Shown here: positions 1 through 7,665 of the stretch, piece by piece | How positions within the stretch are numbered: the first letter of the stretch is position 1 | Layout: each line of letters starts with the position of its first letter | Source of the DNA: DAOUJI01 sp034422875 | Lineage (GTDB): Bacteria > Chloroflexota > Dehalococcoidia > Lucifugimonadales > JAGWBF01 | Reading direction: 5' to 3' | NCBI GenBank assembly: GCA_034422875.1 | Contig: DAOUJI010000075.1 | Location: forward strand, 1-24,177 | Length of the DNA stretch: 24,177 nucleotides | The notes under the pieces: generated by a model | The model's input: only the letters and a program-made list of their open reading frames with translations | The model's database searches: none | Told to the model about the DNA's origin: nothing | Position numbers and translations under genes: made by a program

Positions 1-1
1 G

Positions 2-439
2 GTGGTCGAAGTAGACCCTGCCACGGGCCAAATCGACTTGCAAAAGTACTACGCAGTGGACGACTGCGGAGTGCAAATCAATCCCATGATAGTGGAGGGA
101 CAGGTGCACGGCGGGGTCGTTCAAGGAGTTGGCCCGGCTCTGTGGGAAGGCGTTGTCTACGACGAGGACGGCCAGCCCTTGACAGGGACGATGCTGGACT
201 ACGCGCTGCCCCGAGCTGACGGCTTCCCGGACATTCACGTTCAGTCCAACACGACACCCTCGCCGCACCATCCCTTAGGGGTGAAGGGTGTGGGAGAGGC
301 CGGGACGATAGCGTCCACTCCGACGGTATACAACGCAGTGATGGATGCGCTGCGGCCGTTGGGTGTTGACCGTGTCGACATGCCGTTGACGCCGGAGAGG
401 GTCTGGCGGGCCATCAACGACGCGCAGAACGGAGGCTAG
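2..439 (+). CDS. Molybdopterin-binding large subunit of a CO dehydrogenase/xanthine dehydrogenase-type hydroxylase, C-terminal part (5' end outside window)
   Basis: This is the last ~145 residues of a molybdenum hydroxylase large subunit (CoxL/XdhA family). In that family the subunit carries the molybdopterin-cytosine-dinucleotide cofactor and does the substrate chemistry. The fragment shows the conserved C-terminal signatures: a DDCG/NP segment, a GGVVQGVG stretch that contacts the cofactor, and GVKGVGEAG, whose Glu is the conserved catalytic-site glutamate of the family. The frame is open to the left edge, so the true start lies upstream. The motif that separates form I CO dehydrogenase (AYXCSFR) from related enzymes is not in the window, so the substrate cannot be named. 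The gene ends 2 bases before the FAD-subunit gene, and cox-type accessory genes follow. The 2Fe-2S small subunit is not visible and may be upstream. Confidence 0.9.
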   Translation: MVEVDPATGQIDLQKYYAVDDCGVQINPMIVEGQVHGGVVQGVGPALWEGVVYDEDGQPLTGTMLDYALPRADGFPDIHVQSNTTPSPHHPLGVKGVGEAGTIASTPTVYNAVMDALRPLGVDRVDMPLTPERVWRAINDAQNGG

Positions 440-441
440 CC

Positions 442-1308
442 ATGTTTGCAGCACAGACAACTTACCATCGCGCGACTTCGGTGGCTGAGGCCGTACAACT
501 GCTTGCCGGAAACGAAGGGGCCAAAGTCCTGGCCGGAGGCCACAGCCTGATACCCATGATGAAGCTTCGGCTGGCTGCGCCCGACGTTCTGGTGGACATC
601 GGCCGCATAGCGGAATTAAAGGGCATCTCCGCCGACGGAGCGGGGCTGTCCATCGGAGCCTTGACAACACAAGCGGAGATTGCCTCCTCCGATCTGGTCA
701 GGGAGCGGGCTCCCGCGCTGGCGGAAGCGGCGGGGATGGTGGGAGACCCGGCAGTGCGGAACCGGGGCACCATAGGCGGGAACGTGTCCCACAGCGACCC
801 GGCCTCCGACCTGCCTACGGTCCTGACGGCATTGGGAGCAACCTACAACATAACCGGGCCCGGCGGCCAGCGCAACGTCGCAGCCGCCGATTTCTCCACC
901 GGGTTGCTGGAAACGGCGTTGGGTGAGGACGAGATACTCACCAGCGTGTCAGTTCCGGCGGCGCCTTCCGGGTCAGGCTCAGCGTATGTCAAGTTCCCCC
1001 ATCCGGCTTCCCGCTACGCTATAGTCGGGGCTGCGGCAGTCGTGGCGGTCCAGGGCGGAAGATGCTCCTCAGCCAGCGTGGTCGTCGGAGGTGTGGAGGC
1101 CACACCGACCAGGGCCTCGTCGGTTGAGTCGGCGTTGTCCCAATCGGATGTAAGCGATGAGGCGCTGGACGCTGCAGCAACGGCAGTGTCCGGCGATTTC
1201 ACCGGTGATCCCATGAGCGACATTTTCGCCTCCTCCGAGTACCGCCAGGCGATGGCCGCAGTATACGTGGGCCGTGCACTCAAGGCCGCCGTGTCGCGGG
1301 CCGGTTAG
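442..1308 (+). CDS. FAD-binding medium subunit of molybdenum hydroxylase (CoxM-like)
   Basis: This 288-residue protein has the length and motif order of the FAD subunit (CoxM/XdhB), which passes electrons from the 2Fe-2S centres to FAD. Two flavin-binding signatures are visible. AGGHS lies near residues 31-35, followed by LIPMMKLRLA. RNRGTIGGN lies near residues 107-115, followed by SHSDPASDLP. The C-terminal CO_deh_flav_C-type domain occupies roughly residues 175-285. The ATG at 442 has a GGAGG at 431-435 with a 6-base spacer, and it starts 2 bases after the large-subunit stop, so the two are almost certainly co-transcribed. Nothing in the gene looks damaged. The family is clear, but the substrate (CO, purine, nicotinate, aldehyde or other) cannot be read from this subunit. 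Confidence 0.92.
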   Translation: MFAAQTTYHRATSVAEAVQLLAGNEGAKVLAGGHSLIPMMKLRLAAPDVLVDIGRIAELKGISADGAGLSIGALTTQAEIASSDLVRERAPALAEAAGMVGDPAVRNRGTIGGNVSHSDPASDLPTVLTALGATYNITGPGGQRNVAAADFSTGLLETALGEDEILTSVSVPAAPSGSGSAYVKFPHPASRYAIVGAAAVVAVQGGRCSSASVVVGGVEATPTRASSVESALSQSDVSDEALDAAATAVSGDFTGDPMSDIFASSEYRQAMAAVYVGRALKAAVSRAG

Positions 1309-1335
1309 GGTGAAGGACTTGCGGAAATGAAGTAG

Positions 1336-1363
1336 GTGGGGGCAGGCGTGTGCTTGCCCCCGC
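1336..1363 (+). repeat. GC-rich hairpin between coxM-like and nuclease-like genes
   Basis: GGGGGCAGGC (1338-1347) and GCTTGCCCCC (1352-1361) form a 10-bp stem with one G-U pair and a GTGT loop. A G-U and a G-C pair extend it to 12 bp. No T-run follows, so a classic intrinsic terminator is not supported. It may be a dispersed palindromic element or an mRNA processing/attenuation structure that separates the hydroxylase subunits from the downstream genes. Confidence 0.6.
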
Positions 1364-1384
1364 ACTCTTAGAGGGGACACTCGG

Positions 1385-2260
1385 ATGAGCGCTCAGCAAG
1401 AGATTAAGAACGCGCAGGCGAAGTGGGCGAGCTGCAAGGGCATCGCATTCGACTTACGGAGCAACGGAGGCTACGTCCGTGACATTAAAGACAACCTGCG
1501 GGGGTGTTTGTCGGCTCGCGCATCTGAAGGCTATAGAACAGGGGCTGGTCGTGAGCTAGAAGGACACATGAAGGCCCTGCACTCGTCCTCAGCGCTGGTA
1601 GTCAACTTCTTCGACTACTGGACCGATAAGGACAAGGCTCCTCTCTTGTGCGCAATGGGCATAACCGCCGGTGAAGCGAAGTCGTTCGACTTCGAGAAGA
1701 CATTTCCTACTGGACTCGGAGGGACTCCCCCTCACCTCGATGTCGCTATGACGTTGAGCGATGGCTACGTAACTGCGGTAGAGGGCAAATTTATCGAGTG
1801 GGCGAGCAAGCGCACAAGAGTCGATGCAGACTTCAGAGAGAAATACCTCCGCAGTTCTCCCGGTCTTTGGAAGCAGCAGTCGCTATTTTGCTCCCAGGAA
1901 CTCGCCGAAGAGATTGGCCCAGGAAAAGACGGTGGCAAGTCGCTGTTCCAGTTTCTAGGTGCGGAGCAGCTCTTGAAACACTCGCTTGGCCTCGCTACAC
2001 AGCTTGGCAAGGGCAACTTCAGCCTCTATTACCTGTACTACGACTGGTCTGGTGAGAGCGACGAAGCACGTAAACGGTCGAGAGCCCACAAAGACGAGAT
2101 TGACCTCTTCTCCGACCGCGTGGGGGATGAGCTGTGCTTCAAAGCACTCACCTACCAGGAGGTCTACAAACGGCTTAGGGAATCCGAACAAGCCGAGCCG
2201 GAATACCTGGAGTACCTGGTCGAGAGGTACTTCGCCGGAAAGGGGGCACCGAAGCCGTGA
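1385..2260 (+). CDS. PD-(D/E)XK nuclease-like protein embedded in cox cluster (resembles PGN_0703-type putative restriction endonucleases)
   Basis: This 291-residue soluble protein has no signal peptide or membrane segment. The central segment has the layout of a PD-(D/E)XK active site: a beta-strand with HLDVAMT (Asp119), a turn, then TAVEGKFIEW (Glu133, Lys135) and a further Glu138. It also has SSSALVVNFFDYW near residues 67-79 and a Gln pair (QQ, 164-165). From memory, this order resembles the PGN_0703 group of putative restriction endonucleases; no search was possible. The ATG at 1385 has a GAGGGG about 8 bases upstream. Its stop overlaps the GTG start of the MoxR-like ATPase (GTGA, 2257-2260), which suggests translational coupling. 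Such a gene is not part of known cox clusters. It appears less GC-biased than its neighbours by eye, so it may have been acquired. The nuclease fold is an inference. Confidence 0.6.
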   Translation: MSAQQEIKNAQAKWASCKGIAFDLRSNGGYVRDIKDNLRGCLSARASEGYRTGAGRELEGHMKALHSSSALVVNFFDYWTDKDKAPLLCAMGITAGEAKSFDFEKTFPTGLGGTPPHLDVAMTLSDGYVTAVEGKFIEWASKRTRVDADFREKYLRSSPGLWKQQSLFCSQELAEEIGPGKDGGKSLFQFLGAEQLLKHSLGLATQLGKGNFSLYYLYYDWSGESDEARKRSRAHKDEIDLFSDRVGDELCFKALTYQEVYKRLRESEQAEPEYLEYLVERYFAGKGAPKP

Positions 2261-3177
2261 CCACCGTCCCTGCGTCGGTTGACGAGCTGCAATCGACGCT
2301 CCGCAACGAGCTGTATGTCGCTGACCGCGGCTTGGCCATGTCTGTCTACCTGGCTTTGCAGCTGCGCCGTCCGCTGTTCCTGGAGGGAGAGGCGGGCGTC
2401 GGGAAGACGGAAGTCGCCAGGGCGTTGGCGTCCGCGTTGGGCGCCCGGCTGATACGCCTGCAGTGCTACGAGGGGCTGGACGTCAACCAAGCAGTCTACG
2501 AGTGGAACTATTCACGTCAGCTTCTGCACATACGTTTGCTGGAAGCGTCGGGCGCCGTCGACAGGAAAGACGCGGAGCGGGAGCTGTTCAGCGAAGAGTT
2601 CCTCATCAAGCGCCCGTTGCTGCAAGCCCTGGAGGGCACGGGACCCACGGTCCTGTTGATAGACGAACTCGACCGGGCAGACGAGGAGTTCGAAGGCTAC
2701 CTGCTGGAGATGCTGGCCGACTTCCAAATCACGATACCGGAGATTGGAACGTACACTGCGGACGAACGGCCTGTGGTGGTGATTACGTCCAACCGGACGC
2801 GGGAAATCCACGATGCCTTGAAGCGTCGATGCCTGTACTACTGGATTGATTACCCCGACCTGGACAAAGAGCTGCAAATCGTTCGGAGCAAGGTGCCGGA
2901 GGCGTCTCAGAAGCTGGCCAGTCAGGTCACGGCCTTCGTCCAGGAACTGCGTACAACCGAGTTGTACAAGGTCCCGGGGGTAGCGGAGACGCTGGACTGG
3001 ACGGCGGCCCTCGTAAGCCTCAACGAGAATGAATTGAGTCCCTCGGTGATAGATGACACCTTGGGGGTCATGCTGAAATACCGGGAGGACGTGGAAGCGG
3101 TGCGGGGAGAGCAGACTCGTGCGCTGGTCAACCGGGCTCTGAATCGAGGGACGCGGCGCGGGGGGAGGCGTGGCTGA
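2257..3177 (+). CDS. MoxR-family AAA+ ATPase, CoxD-like
   Basis: This 306-residue AAA+ ATPase belongs to the MoxR class. Walker A is GEAGVGKT (residues 44-51). Walker B is LLIDELD (133-139). Sensor 1 is the Asn in ITSNRT near residue 179, and ALKRRCLYYW near 187-196 carries the Arg-finger region. The YEGLDVNQAVYEW segment after the first beta-alpha unit is typical of CoxD. In Oligotropha, CoxD is needed for maturation of the Cu-S-Mo centre of CO dehydrogenase, and MoxR ATPases usually act with VWA-domain partners. The GTG start at 2257 overlaps the stop of the upstream nuclease-like gene, and the 3' end overlaps the VWA gene by 8 bases. All three are therefore likely to be translated from one mRNA. 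A chaperone or cofactor-insertion role fits the neighbouring hydroxylase subunits. Confidence 0.9.
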   Translation: MTTVPASVDELQSTLRNELYVADRGLAMSVYLALQLRRPLFLEGEAGVGKTEVARALASALGARLIRLQCYEGLDVNQAVYEWNYSRQLLHIRLLEASGAVDRKDAERELFSEEFLIKRPLLQALEGTGPTVLLIDELDRADEEFEGYLLEMLADFQITIPEIGTYTADERPVVVITSNRTREIHDALKRRCLYYWIDYPDLDKELQIVRSKVPEASQKLASQVTAFVQELRTTELYKVPGVAETLDWTAALVSLNENELSPSVIDDTLGVMLKYREDVEAVRGEQTRALVNRALNRGTRRGGRRG

Positions 3178-4522
3178 CCCCGCCTCGCTCGCCCTGAGTG
3201 AAGCGCCAGCGGAATCGAAGGGCCACATCCTTGACAACCTGCTGCTGTTCGGACGCCTTCTGAGGCGTCTCGGCCTCGACGTTCACACCGGTCGGATGCT
3301 GGACGCCGTCAGCGTGCTGGAGGACATAGGGGTCCGGCATCGGGCCGACGTGCGGGCCGCCCTCAGAACCCTTCTCGTCCACCGAAAAGATGACCTCCCA
3401 GTGTTTGATGAGGCCTTCGACGTTTTCTGGCGCCAGCGGAAAGACCGGATGTCGTCCATGGACCTTCGTTCCATGGGAGAACAACGCCGATATCGGCGGG
3501 TTGAGGCAGGGCCTCCCCCTCCGGGACGGGAACAGGACAGTTTCGGCGGTGAATCCGACGACTCTGAACAACAACCCGACCGCATCGACCTTACCCGCAC
3601 CTACAGCGCGCGGGAAGTGCTTCGAGTAAAGGACTTTGCCGAGTTCACGCCGGAAGAGACCCGGCAGGCCAGGCAGCTTCTGGCATCGTTGCAGTGGGAC
3701 CCGGGAATGCGGCGGACACGGCGCAAGGAATCGGGTAAGGGGTCTAGCCTGGACTTACGCAGGACGCTCAGGGAAAGCGCTCAGTTCGGGGGCGAACCCC
3801 TTCGCTTGAAGACCCGGCGTCGTAAACAGAAACCGCGCAGGCTGGTGGTCCTGTGCGACGTAAGCGGCTCGATGGAAAGCTATACACGGATGCTGCTCCA
3901 TTTCATCCACAGCCTCTATGGCGGGTTGGAGAACCAGGTCGAGGCGTTCCTCTTCGCCACCCGGCTTACCCGCATCACGAAACAGTTGGCCCACAAGGAC
4001 ATAGACCAGGCCGTGGGAGAGGTGTCCAAGGCGGTCCCCGACTGGGCTGGGGGGACGCGCATCGGAGCCGCACTCAAGGAATTCAACTACAGGTGGGCCC
4101 GACGAACGCTGGGCTGGGGGTCTATCGTACTCATCGTGTCCGACGGCTGGGACCGTGGAGAGCCCGACGTCTTGAGAGAAGAGATGGCTAGGTTGCAGCG
4201 GAGCTGCAGGCGGTTGATTTGGCTGAATCCGCTGGCGGGGCGGGAAGGATATGAGCCGCTGACCCAGGGGATGCAGACCGCAGAGCCTTACATTGACGAT
4301 TTACTGCCGGTGCACAATCTTGCCGCGCTGATGGATCTGGCCCGCCACCTGAACGGACTGTCGTACGCGTGGCCGGTTCGAAAGCAACCTGTGTCCACTG
4401 CCCCTGTGAATCCCGAGACAGCGGTAGCTGCCGAGCCTGGCCAGAGGTCATGGCATACGGAGGCGAACCCATCCTTCCGGCATCCCATGTGGGGCCGCGG
4501 CTCGCACGATCGGTCAGGTTAG
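3170..4522 (+). CDS. VWA-domain protein, CoxE-like
   Basis: This 450-residue protein has a helical N-terminal region whose LDNLLLFGRLLRRLGLDV opening is typical of CoxE, a charged linker (about residues 85-215), and a C-terminal von Willebrand A domain. The metal-ion-dependent adhesion site is intact: DVSGS (Asp230, Ser232, Ser234), Thr296 in GGTRIG and Asp325 in VSDGWD. CoxE-type proteins pair with MoxR/CoxD ATPases during molybdenum hydroxylase maturation. The GTG at 3170 is the first possible start after an in-frame TGA at 3140. A GGAGG sits only one base before it, so initiation may rely on coupling with the overlapping upstream gene. The last ~50 residues lie beyond the VWA fold and look disordered. 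It converges with the zinc permease gene, with only 17 bases between the stops. Confidence 0.88.
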   Translation: MADPASLALSEAPAESKGHILDNLLLFGRLLRRLGLDVHTGRMLDAVSVLEDIGVRHRADVRAALRTLLVHRKDDLPVFDEAFDVFWRQRKDRMSSMDLRSMGEQRRYRRVEAGPPPPGREQDSFGGESDDSEQQPDRIDLTRTYSAREVLRVKDFAEFTPEETRQARQLLASLQWDPGMRRTRRKESGKGSSLDLRRTLRESAQFGGEPLRLKTRRRKQKPRRLVVLCDVSGSMESYTRMLLHFIHSLYGGLENQVEAFLFATRLTRITKQLAHKDIDQAVGEVSKAVPDWAGGTRIGAALKEFNYRWARRTLGWGSIVLIVSDGWDRGEPDVLREEMARLQRSCRRLIWLNPLAGREGYEPLTQGMQTAEPYIDDLLPVHNLAALMDLARHLNGLSYAWPVRKQPVSTAPVNPETAVAAEPGQRSWHTEANPSFRHPMWGRGSHDRSG

Positions 4523-4539
4523 TCAGGGATACTGCCCGC

Positions 4540-5394
4540 TTACGCAGGCTCAGGCGCCTCTGTCCGGGCGCCCCGGATTGCCGGCAACCCCTTTTTCACC
4601 GTAGCCACTATCACGAACACCACAGTGGCAGTCAGAGCCATGGCGGGGCCGGAGGGCAGGTCGGCGTGGAAGGAAAGATACAGGCCCACCACCGCTGAGC
4701 CCGCGCCTATGATGGCTCCGACGACCATGACCCCTACGAACCGCCTGGCAAGCAGGTACGCGGAGGCCGCTGGGGTGATGAGCATCGCCATGACAAGCAC
4801 TATCCCTGCTGCCTGGATACCTATGACGATGACGAGGGCGAGCAGGGTAAGAAGAACGTACTCGACCAGACCGGTCTTGATTCCGACCACCGTCGCTCCC
4901 ACGGGATCAAAGGTGGTGTAAACAAGCTGCCGGTGGAATGCATAGAGCCCGACTACTACGAAAGCAGCGAGCCCCACAGAGACGTATACGTCCGTTTGCG
5001 ACACTCCCAGCACCTGGCCGAGCAGCAGGTCTTCAATGTTTACTTTGATGGTGGTGGCCCTGGAAAGCATTACGAGGCCCAGGGCGAACATGCCGGCAAA
5101 AACTATGCCGATGGATGTGTCTTCGCTGATGCCCGTGCGCCGTGCGATGGACCCCATCAACAAGGCTATGGCGATTCCCGTTGGCACGGCCGCGAAAAAC
5201 GGGCTGATTCCCAATAGGAAAGCAACCACCATTCCCGGCAGCACCGAATGGGCGAGAGCGTCGCCCATAAACGCTCGCCCACGGGTGATGACGTAGGCTC
5301 CAAGGACCGGGCACATCACGCCAACGAGCACCGAAACGATCAGGGCCCGCACCATAAAGCTGTATTCGAATGGCTCGACAATGTAGTCGATCAT
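4540..5394 (-). CDS. znuB: Zinc/manganese ABC transporter permease (ZnuB/TroC type)
   Basis: This 284-residue, highly hydrophobic protein has about eight predicted membrane spans and matches the ABC-3 family of metal permeases. Recognisable features are LGAYVITRGRAFMGDALAHSVLPG in the N-terminal third, the GISEDTSIGIVFAGMFALGLV stretch, and GIQAAGIVLVMAMLITPAASAYLL near residues 195-218, which is strongly conserved in ZnuB/TroC/MntB. It would form the membrane channel that takes up metal delivered by the binding protein. The ATG overlaps the TGA of the ATPase gene (5391-5394), so the two are translationally coupled. It is the last gene of the fur-znuA-znuC-znuB block. Zinc rather than manganese is preferred because of the His-rich binding protein and the Fur/Zur gene, but the permease alone does not decide this. 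Confidence 0.92.
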   Translation of the reverse strand: MIDYIVEPFEYSFMVRALIVSVLVGVMCPVLGAYVITRGRAFMGDALAHSVLPGMVVAFLLGISPFFAAVPTGIAIALLMGSIARRTGISEDTSIGIVFAGMFALGLVMLSRATTIKVNIEDLLLGQVLGVSQTDVYVSVGLAAFVVVGLYAFHRQLVYTTFDPVGATVVGIKTGLVEYVLLTLLALVIVIGIQAAGIVLVMAMLITPAASAYLLARRFVGVMVVGAIIGAGSAVVGLYLSFHADLPSGPAMALTATVVFVIVATVKKGLPAIRGARTEAPEPA

Positions 5395-6155
5395 GACAGG
5401 GCGCCCGGAGTTCCTGTAGGCCGGAAGTGGTTGGGGTCGAATTCGATTCCATGTGAGCCGTATAGCTCTTCAAGCACGTCGGAGGTGAACGCTTCCGCGG
5501 GAGGGCCGCACGCGCACACGTGGTGGTTGATGCACAGAACCTGGTCGAAGCGTTCGGCGAGGTTCGTCAGGTCGTGGGTCGCCAGGAGCACGACCCTGCC
5601 CTCGTCGCACAGAGACTGGAGCACCTGCACGATTTCTTCCTGAGCGCCCACGTCGACGCCGCTGAAGGCCTCGTCCAGCAGAATGACGCTGGCTTCTTGG
5701 GCCAAAGCACGGGCTATAAAGACTCTCTGACGCTGTCCGCCGGAGAGTTCGGTCATCAGTTTCGAGCGTTGTTCCCACAACCCAACACGTCCGAGGCAGA
5801 GACGGACCAGTTCCCGTTCACGCTTGCCGGGCCGCCGAAACAGACCGACGTTGCAGCATCCCATGGTTACGACGTCCTGAACGGTGGCTGGGAAGACCCA
5901 GTTGATGCTGTCCCGTTGTGGAACGTAAGCCAGCGCGCCTTTTTGGGTTGCGGCGCCCCTTAGGGTCACCGTGCCGTGAGCTACCGGCAAGACCCCTGCG
6001 ATGGCGTCGAACAGCGTGCTCTTGCCGGCGCCGTTCGGTCCCAACACGCCCATTAACGTGCCTGGGCCGACCTCAAAAGTGACGTCGTTCAGCGCTCTGT
6101 GACCTCCGCGTACTACACTTACGTCTTCAACGCTTATTGCAGGTTCGAAGGTCAG
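5391..6155 (-). CDS. znuC: Zinc/manganese ABC transporter ATP-binding protein (ZnuC type); start codon uncertain
   Basis: This is the ATPase of the zinc uptake system. It has Walker A GPNGAGKST, Q-loop VPQRDSINWVFP (typical of Mn/Zn transporters), signature LSGGQRQR, Walker B VILLDEAFSGVD and the switch His in LLATHD. The first ATG (6053) would begin only three residues before Walker A and would delete the A-loop strand. The frame continues upstream and encodes a normal ABC N-terminus (AISVEDVSVVRGGHRALNDV), so translation must start earlier. No in-frame ATG, GTG or TTG exists in that stretch. A CTG at 6155 fits in frame and position, with a GGAGG at 6172-6176 16 bases away, which is long. 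The coordinate given uses that CTG and is tentative. The gene lies just after znuA and overlaps znuB by 4 bases. Confidence 0.85.
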   Translation of the reverse strand: MTFEPAISVEDVSVVRGGHRALNDVTFEVGPGTLMGVLGPNGAGKSTLFDAIAGVLPVAHGTVTLRGAATQKGALAYVPQRDSINWVFPATVQDVVTMGCCNVGLFRRPGKRERELVRLCLGRVGLWEQRSKLMTELSGGQRQRVFIARALAQEASVILLDEAFSGVDVGAQEEIVQVLQSLCDEGRVVLLATHDLTNLAERFDQVLCINHHVCACGPPAEAFTSDVLEELYGSHGIEFDPNHFRPTGTPGALS

Positions 6156-6187
6156 TCGTACAAACTTGTTGCCTCCCAGGTCTGAGC

Positions 6188-7537
6188 TTACCGCAAAGCT
6201 TCTACAATGCGCTCGACGTTTGTCCTTACCATGCCTATGTAGGTGCTTGCGGGGGAGTCGCCGCTGTCCAAGGCCCCTGAATAGAGCGAAACGAACTCGG
6301 CGCCGGATTCACTCGCCACAGTTCTGGCCAGACGTTCGCTCACGGTTGTCTCCCCGAACACCGCAGGGACGCCGTATTCTATGGCCTCCTCGATCAGGTG
6401 CACTAAGTCTTCCGGAGAAGGTTCCACTTCCGTCGTGATCGACAGGACCACTCCGATTACTTCGAAGTCGTAGAGGTTCGCGAAGTACCCAAGGCTGTCG
6501 TGGGACGTGATAAGAAGTCTGCGGTTGTCCGGGACCACGCTGACCTGCTCTTCTGTCCAGGAATGCAGTTCGTCCAGCTTTGCGTTGTACGCTGACGCGT
6601 TGGCGCGGAAGGCGTCGCCCTGACTAGGGTTGATGACAGACAGGCGCGAGGCAATGTCGTTGACCGCGGTCTTTACACGAATTGGGTCGAACCAGAAGTG
6701 GGGGTCTTCGAGGCCATGTCCGTGACCTTCGTGTGCGTCCTCGCCCTCCTCTGTGAGAGCTTCAATAGCCTCGATCGCTTCCTCGGCATCCATGTGCCCT
6801 TCTTCTACCTCTTCGATGATGGCGAGCGCCATAGCAGGGATTTCATCCTCGTCGCCGTGGTCCTCTTCTTCCATTGCGTCTTCGTCGCCGTGGTCCTCTC
6901 CTTCCTCTTCCTCGCCCTCCTCGTCGCCGTGGTGCTCACCTTCTTCGGCCTCGAAGTTAGCCAGCAACTCCTTGATTTCCTCCAGGCCCTCCTCCGGGCT
7001 GATTTCGCCGTCTTCCACCTCGTGCACGATGTGCATGAGGTCCTCTATAAGTTCCACGTCTTCAATGTGGGACTCCGCGAACTCTATGGGATCGATCAAC
7101 TCAGCTAATTCCACAATGGCTGAAGGGTCGCGTGCCGCGTTTTGGATGAGCTCATGGAGCCACGATTCCTCCAGTCCCAATCCGACACTGAGCACTATGT
7201 CGGCGTCGGCGATTTTGGCGACGTCCTGTGCGCCCGGCTGGTATGAGTGCGGGTCGACTCCGGGCGGGACAAGGCTGAAGACATCCACGTGTTCTCCACC
7301 TATGTTCTCAACCCAGTCCGCTACTATGCTGGTCGTCGCAACTGCCTGGATGGCAGGGGCGGCGGTCGGTTCTGGTGTGGCCGTGGGCTGTGCCGTAGCT
7401 GTGGCAGCCGCCGGTGCGGACGTCGGTGTGGGGGTGGGGTCTTCGCCGCATGCGGTTATCGCCAACAGGGACACAAGCGCCACAAGCGCCATTGCCCACA
7501 GGTTGAAAACGCGCCTTTTTGTACTGAGTATCATCAT
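6188..7537 (-). CDS. znuA: Zinc ABC transporter substrate-binding lipoprotein (ZnuA type) with large acidic/His-rich insertion
   Basis: This 449-residue protein is much longer than a typical ZnuA (~300). It starts with a lipoprotein signal (KRR, hydrophobic core, lipobox ITAC with Cys30) and a Pro/Thr/Ala-rich spacer to about residue 63. The TroA fold follows, with metal ligands His97 (DPHSY), His280 (EDPHFWFDP), His346 (TSHDS) and probably Glu396 (FGET). Between the first two ligands lies an unusual insertion (about 150-275). It is very rich in Glu, Asp and His, has repeated H-G-D-E units at 203-230, and is flanked by two similar helical hairpins (about 170-192 and 240-262). His-rich loops are known in ZnuA and help capture zinc. 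Of the two adjacent ATGs, 7537 is preferred because its GGAGG (7549-7553) is 11 bases away. It heads the znuACB block below a promoter with a Fur-like dyad. Confidence 0.93.
   Translation of the reverse strand: MMILSTKRRVFNLWAMALVALVSLLAITACGEDPTPTPTSAPAAATATAQPTATPEPTAAPAIQAVATTSIVADWVENIGGEHVDVFSLVPPGVDPHSYQPGAQDVAKIADADIVLSVGLGLEESWLHELIQNAARDPSAIVELAELIDPIEFAESHIEDVELIEDLMHIVHEVEDGEISPEEGLEEIKELLANFEAEEGEHHGDEEGEEEEGEDHGDEDAMEEEDHGDEDEIPAMALAIIEEVEEGHMDAEEAIEAIEALTEEGEDAHEGHGHGLEDPHFWFDPIRVKTAVNDIASRLSVINPSQGDAFRANASAYNAKLDELHSWTEEQVSVVPDNRRLLITSHDSLGYFANLYDFEVIGVVLSITTEVEPSPEDLVHLIEEAIEYGVPAVFGETTVSERLARTVASESGAEFVSLYSGALDSGDSPASTYIGMVRTNVERIVEALR
6849..6937 (-). repeat. Short in-gene repeats coding the H-G-D-E units of ZnuA
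   Basis: The plus-strand sequence TCGTCGCCGTGGTCCTCT occurs exactly at 6849-6866 and 6882-6899. A near-copy lies at 6921-6937, so the offsets are 33 and 39 bases. On the coding strand these give the repeated H-G-D-E/D units of the ZnuA metal loop. The near-identity at DNA level points to recent expansion by slippage or unequal exchange. Confidence 0.8.
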
Positions 7538-7608
7538 ATGTCCAACATCCTCCGGTGCGCTCCCTGGTTTATGGGAATTTTCCGGTCGAAGAGTCGCTGC
7601 TCAGCGGG

Positions 7609-7639
7609 TGATAGTATATATCAATCTAAAGAGTGTCAA
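7609..7639 (-). promoter_or_regulatory. znuA promoter with overlapping candidate Zur/Fur operator
   Basis: On the minus strand a perfect -35 TTGACA (7639-7634) is followed after 15 bases by TATACT (7618-7613); a register with 17 bases gives TACTAT. The -10 region is covered by the dyad TGATA-N5-TATCA (7609-7623), a plausible binding site for the Fur-family repressor encoded just upstream. The promoter match is seen directly. The link to the repressor is inferred from position. Confidence 0.6.
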
Positions 7640-7665
7640 TAGGCATTAGGAATTCATGAGGTTTT

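Noticed and set aside
6753..7649. Plus-strand Ser-rich open frame of 298 codons
   Set aside because: It is the complement of the acidic, His-rich znuA coding region. Its Ser/Met-rich composition is a by-product of GAG/GAC/GAT codons on the other strand.
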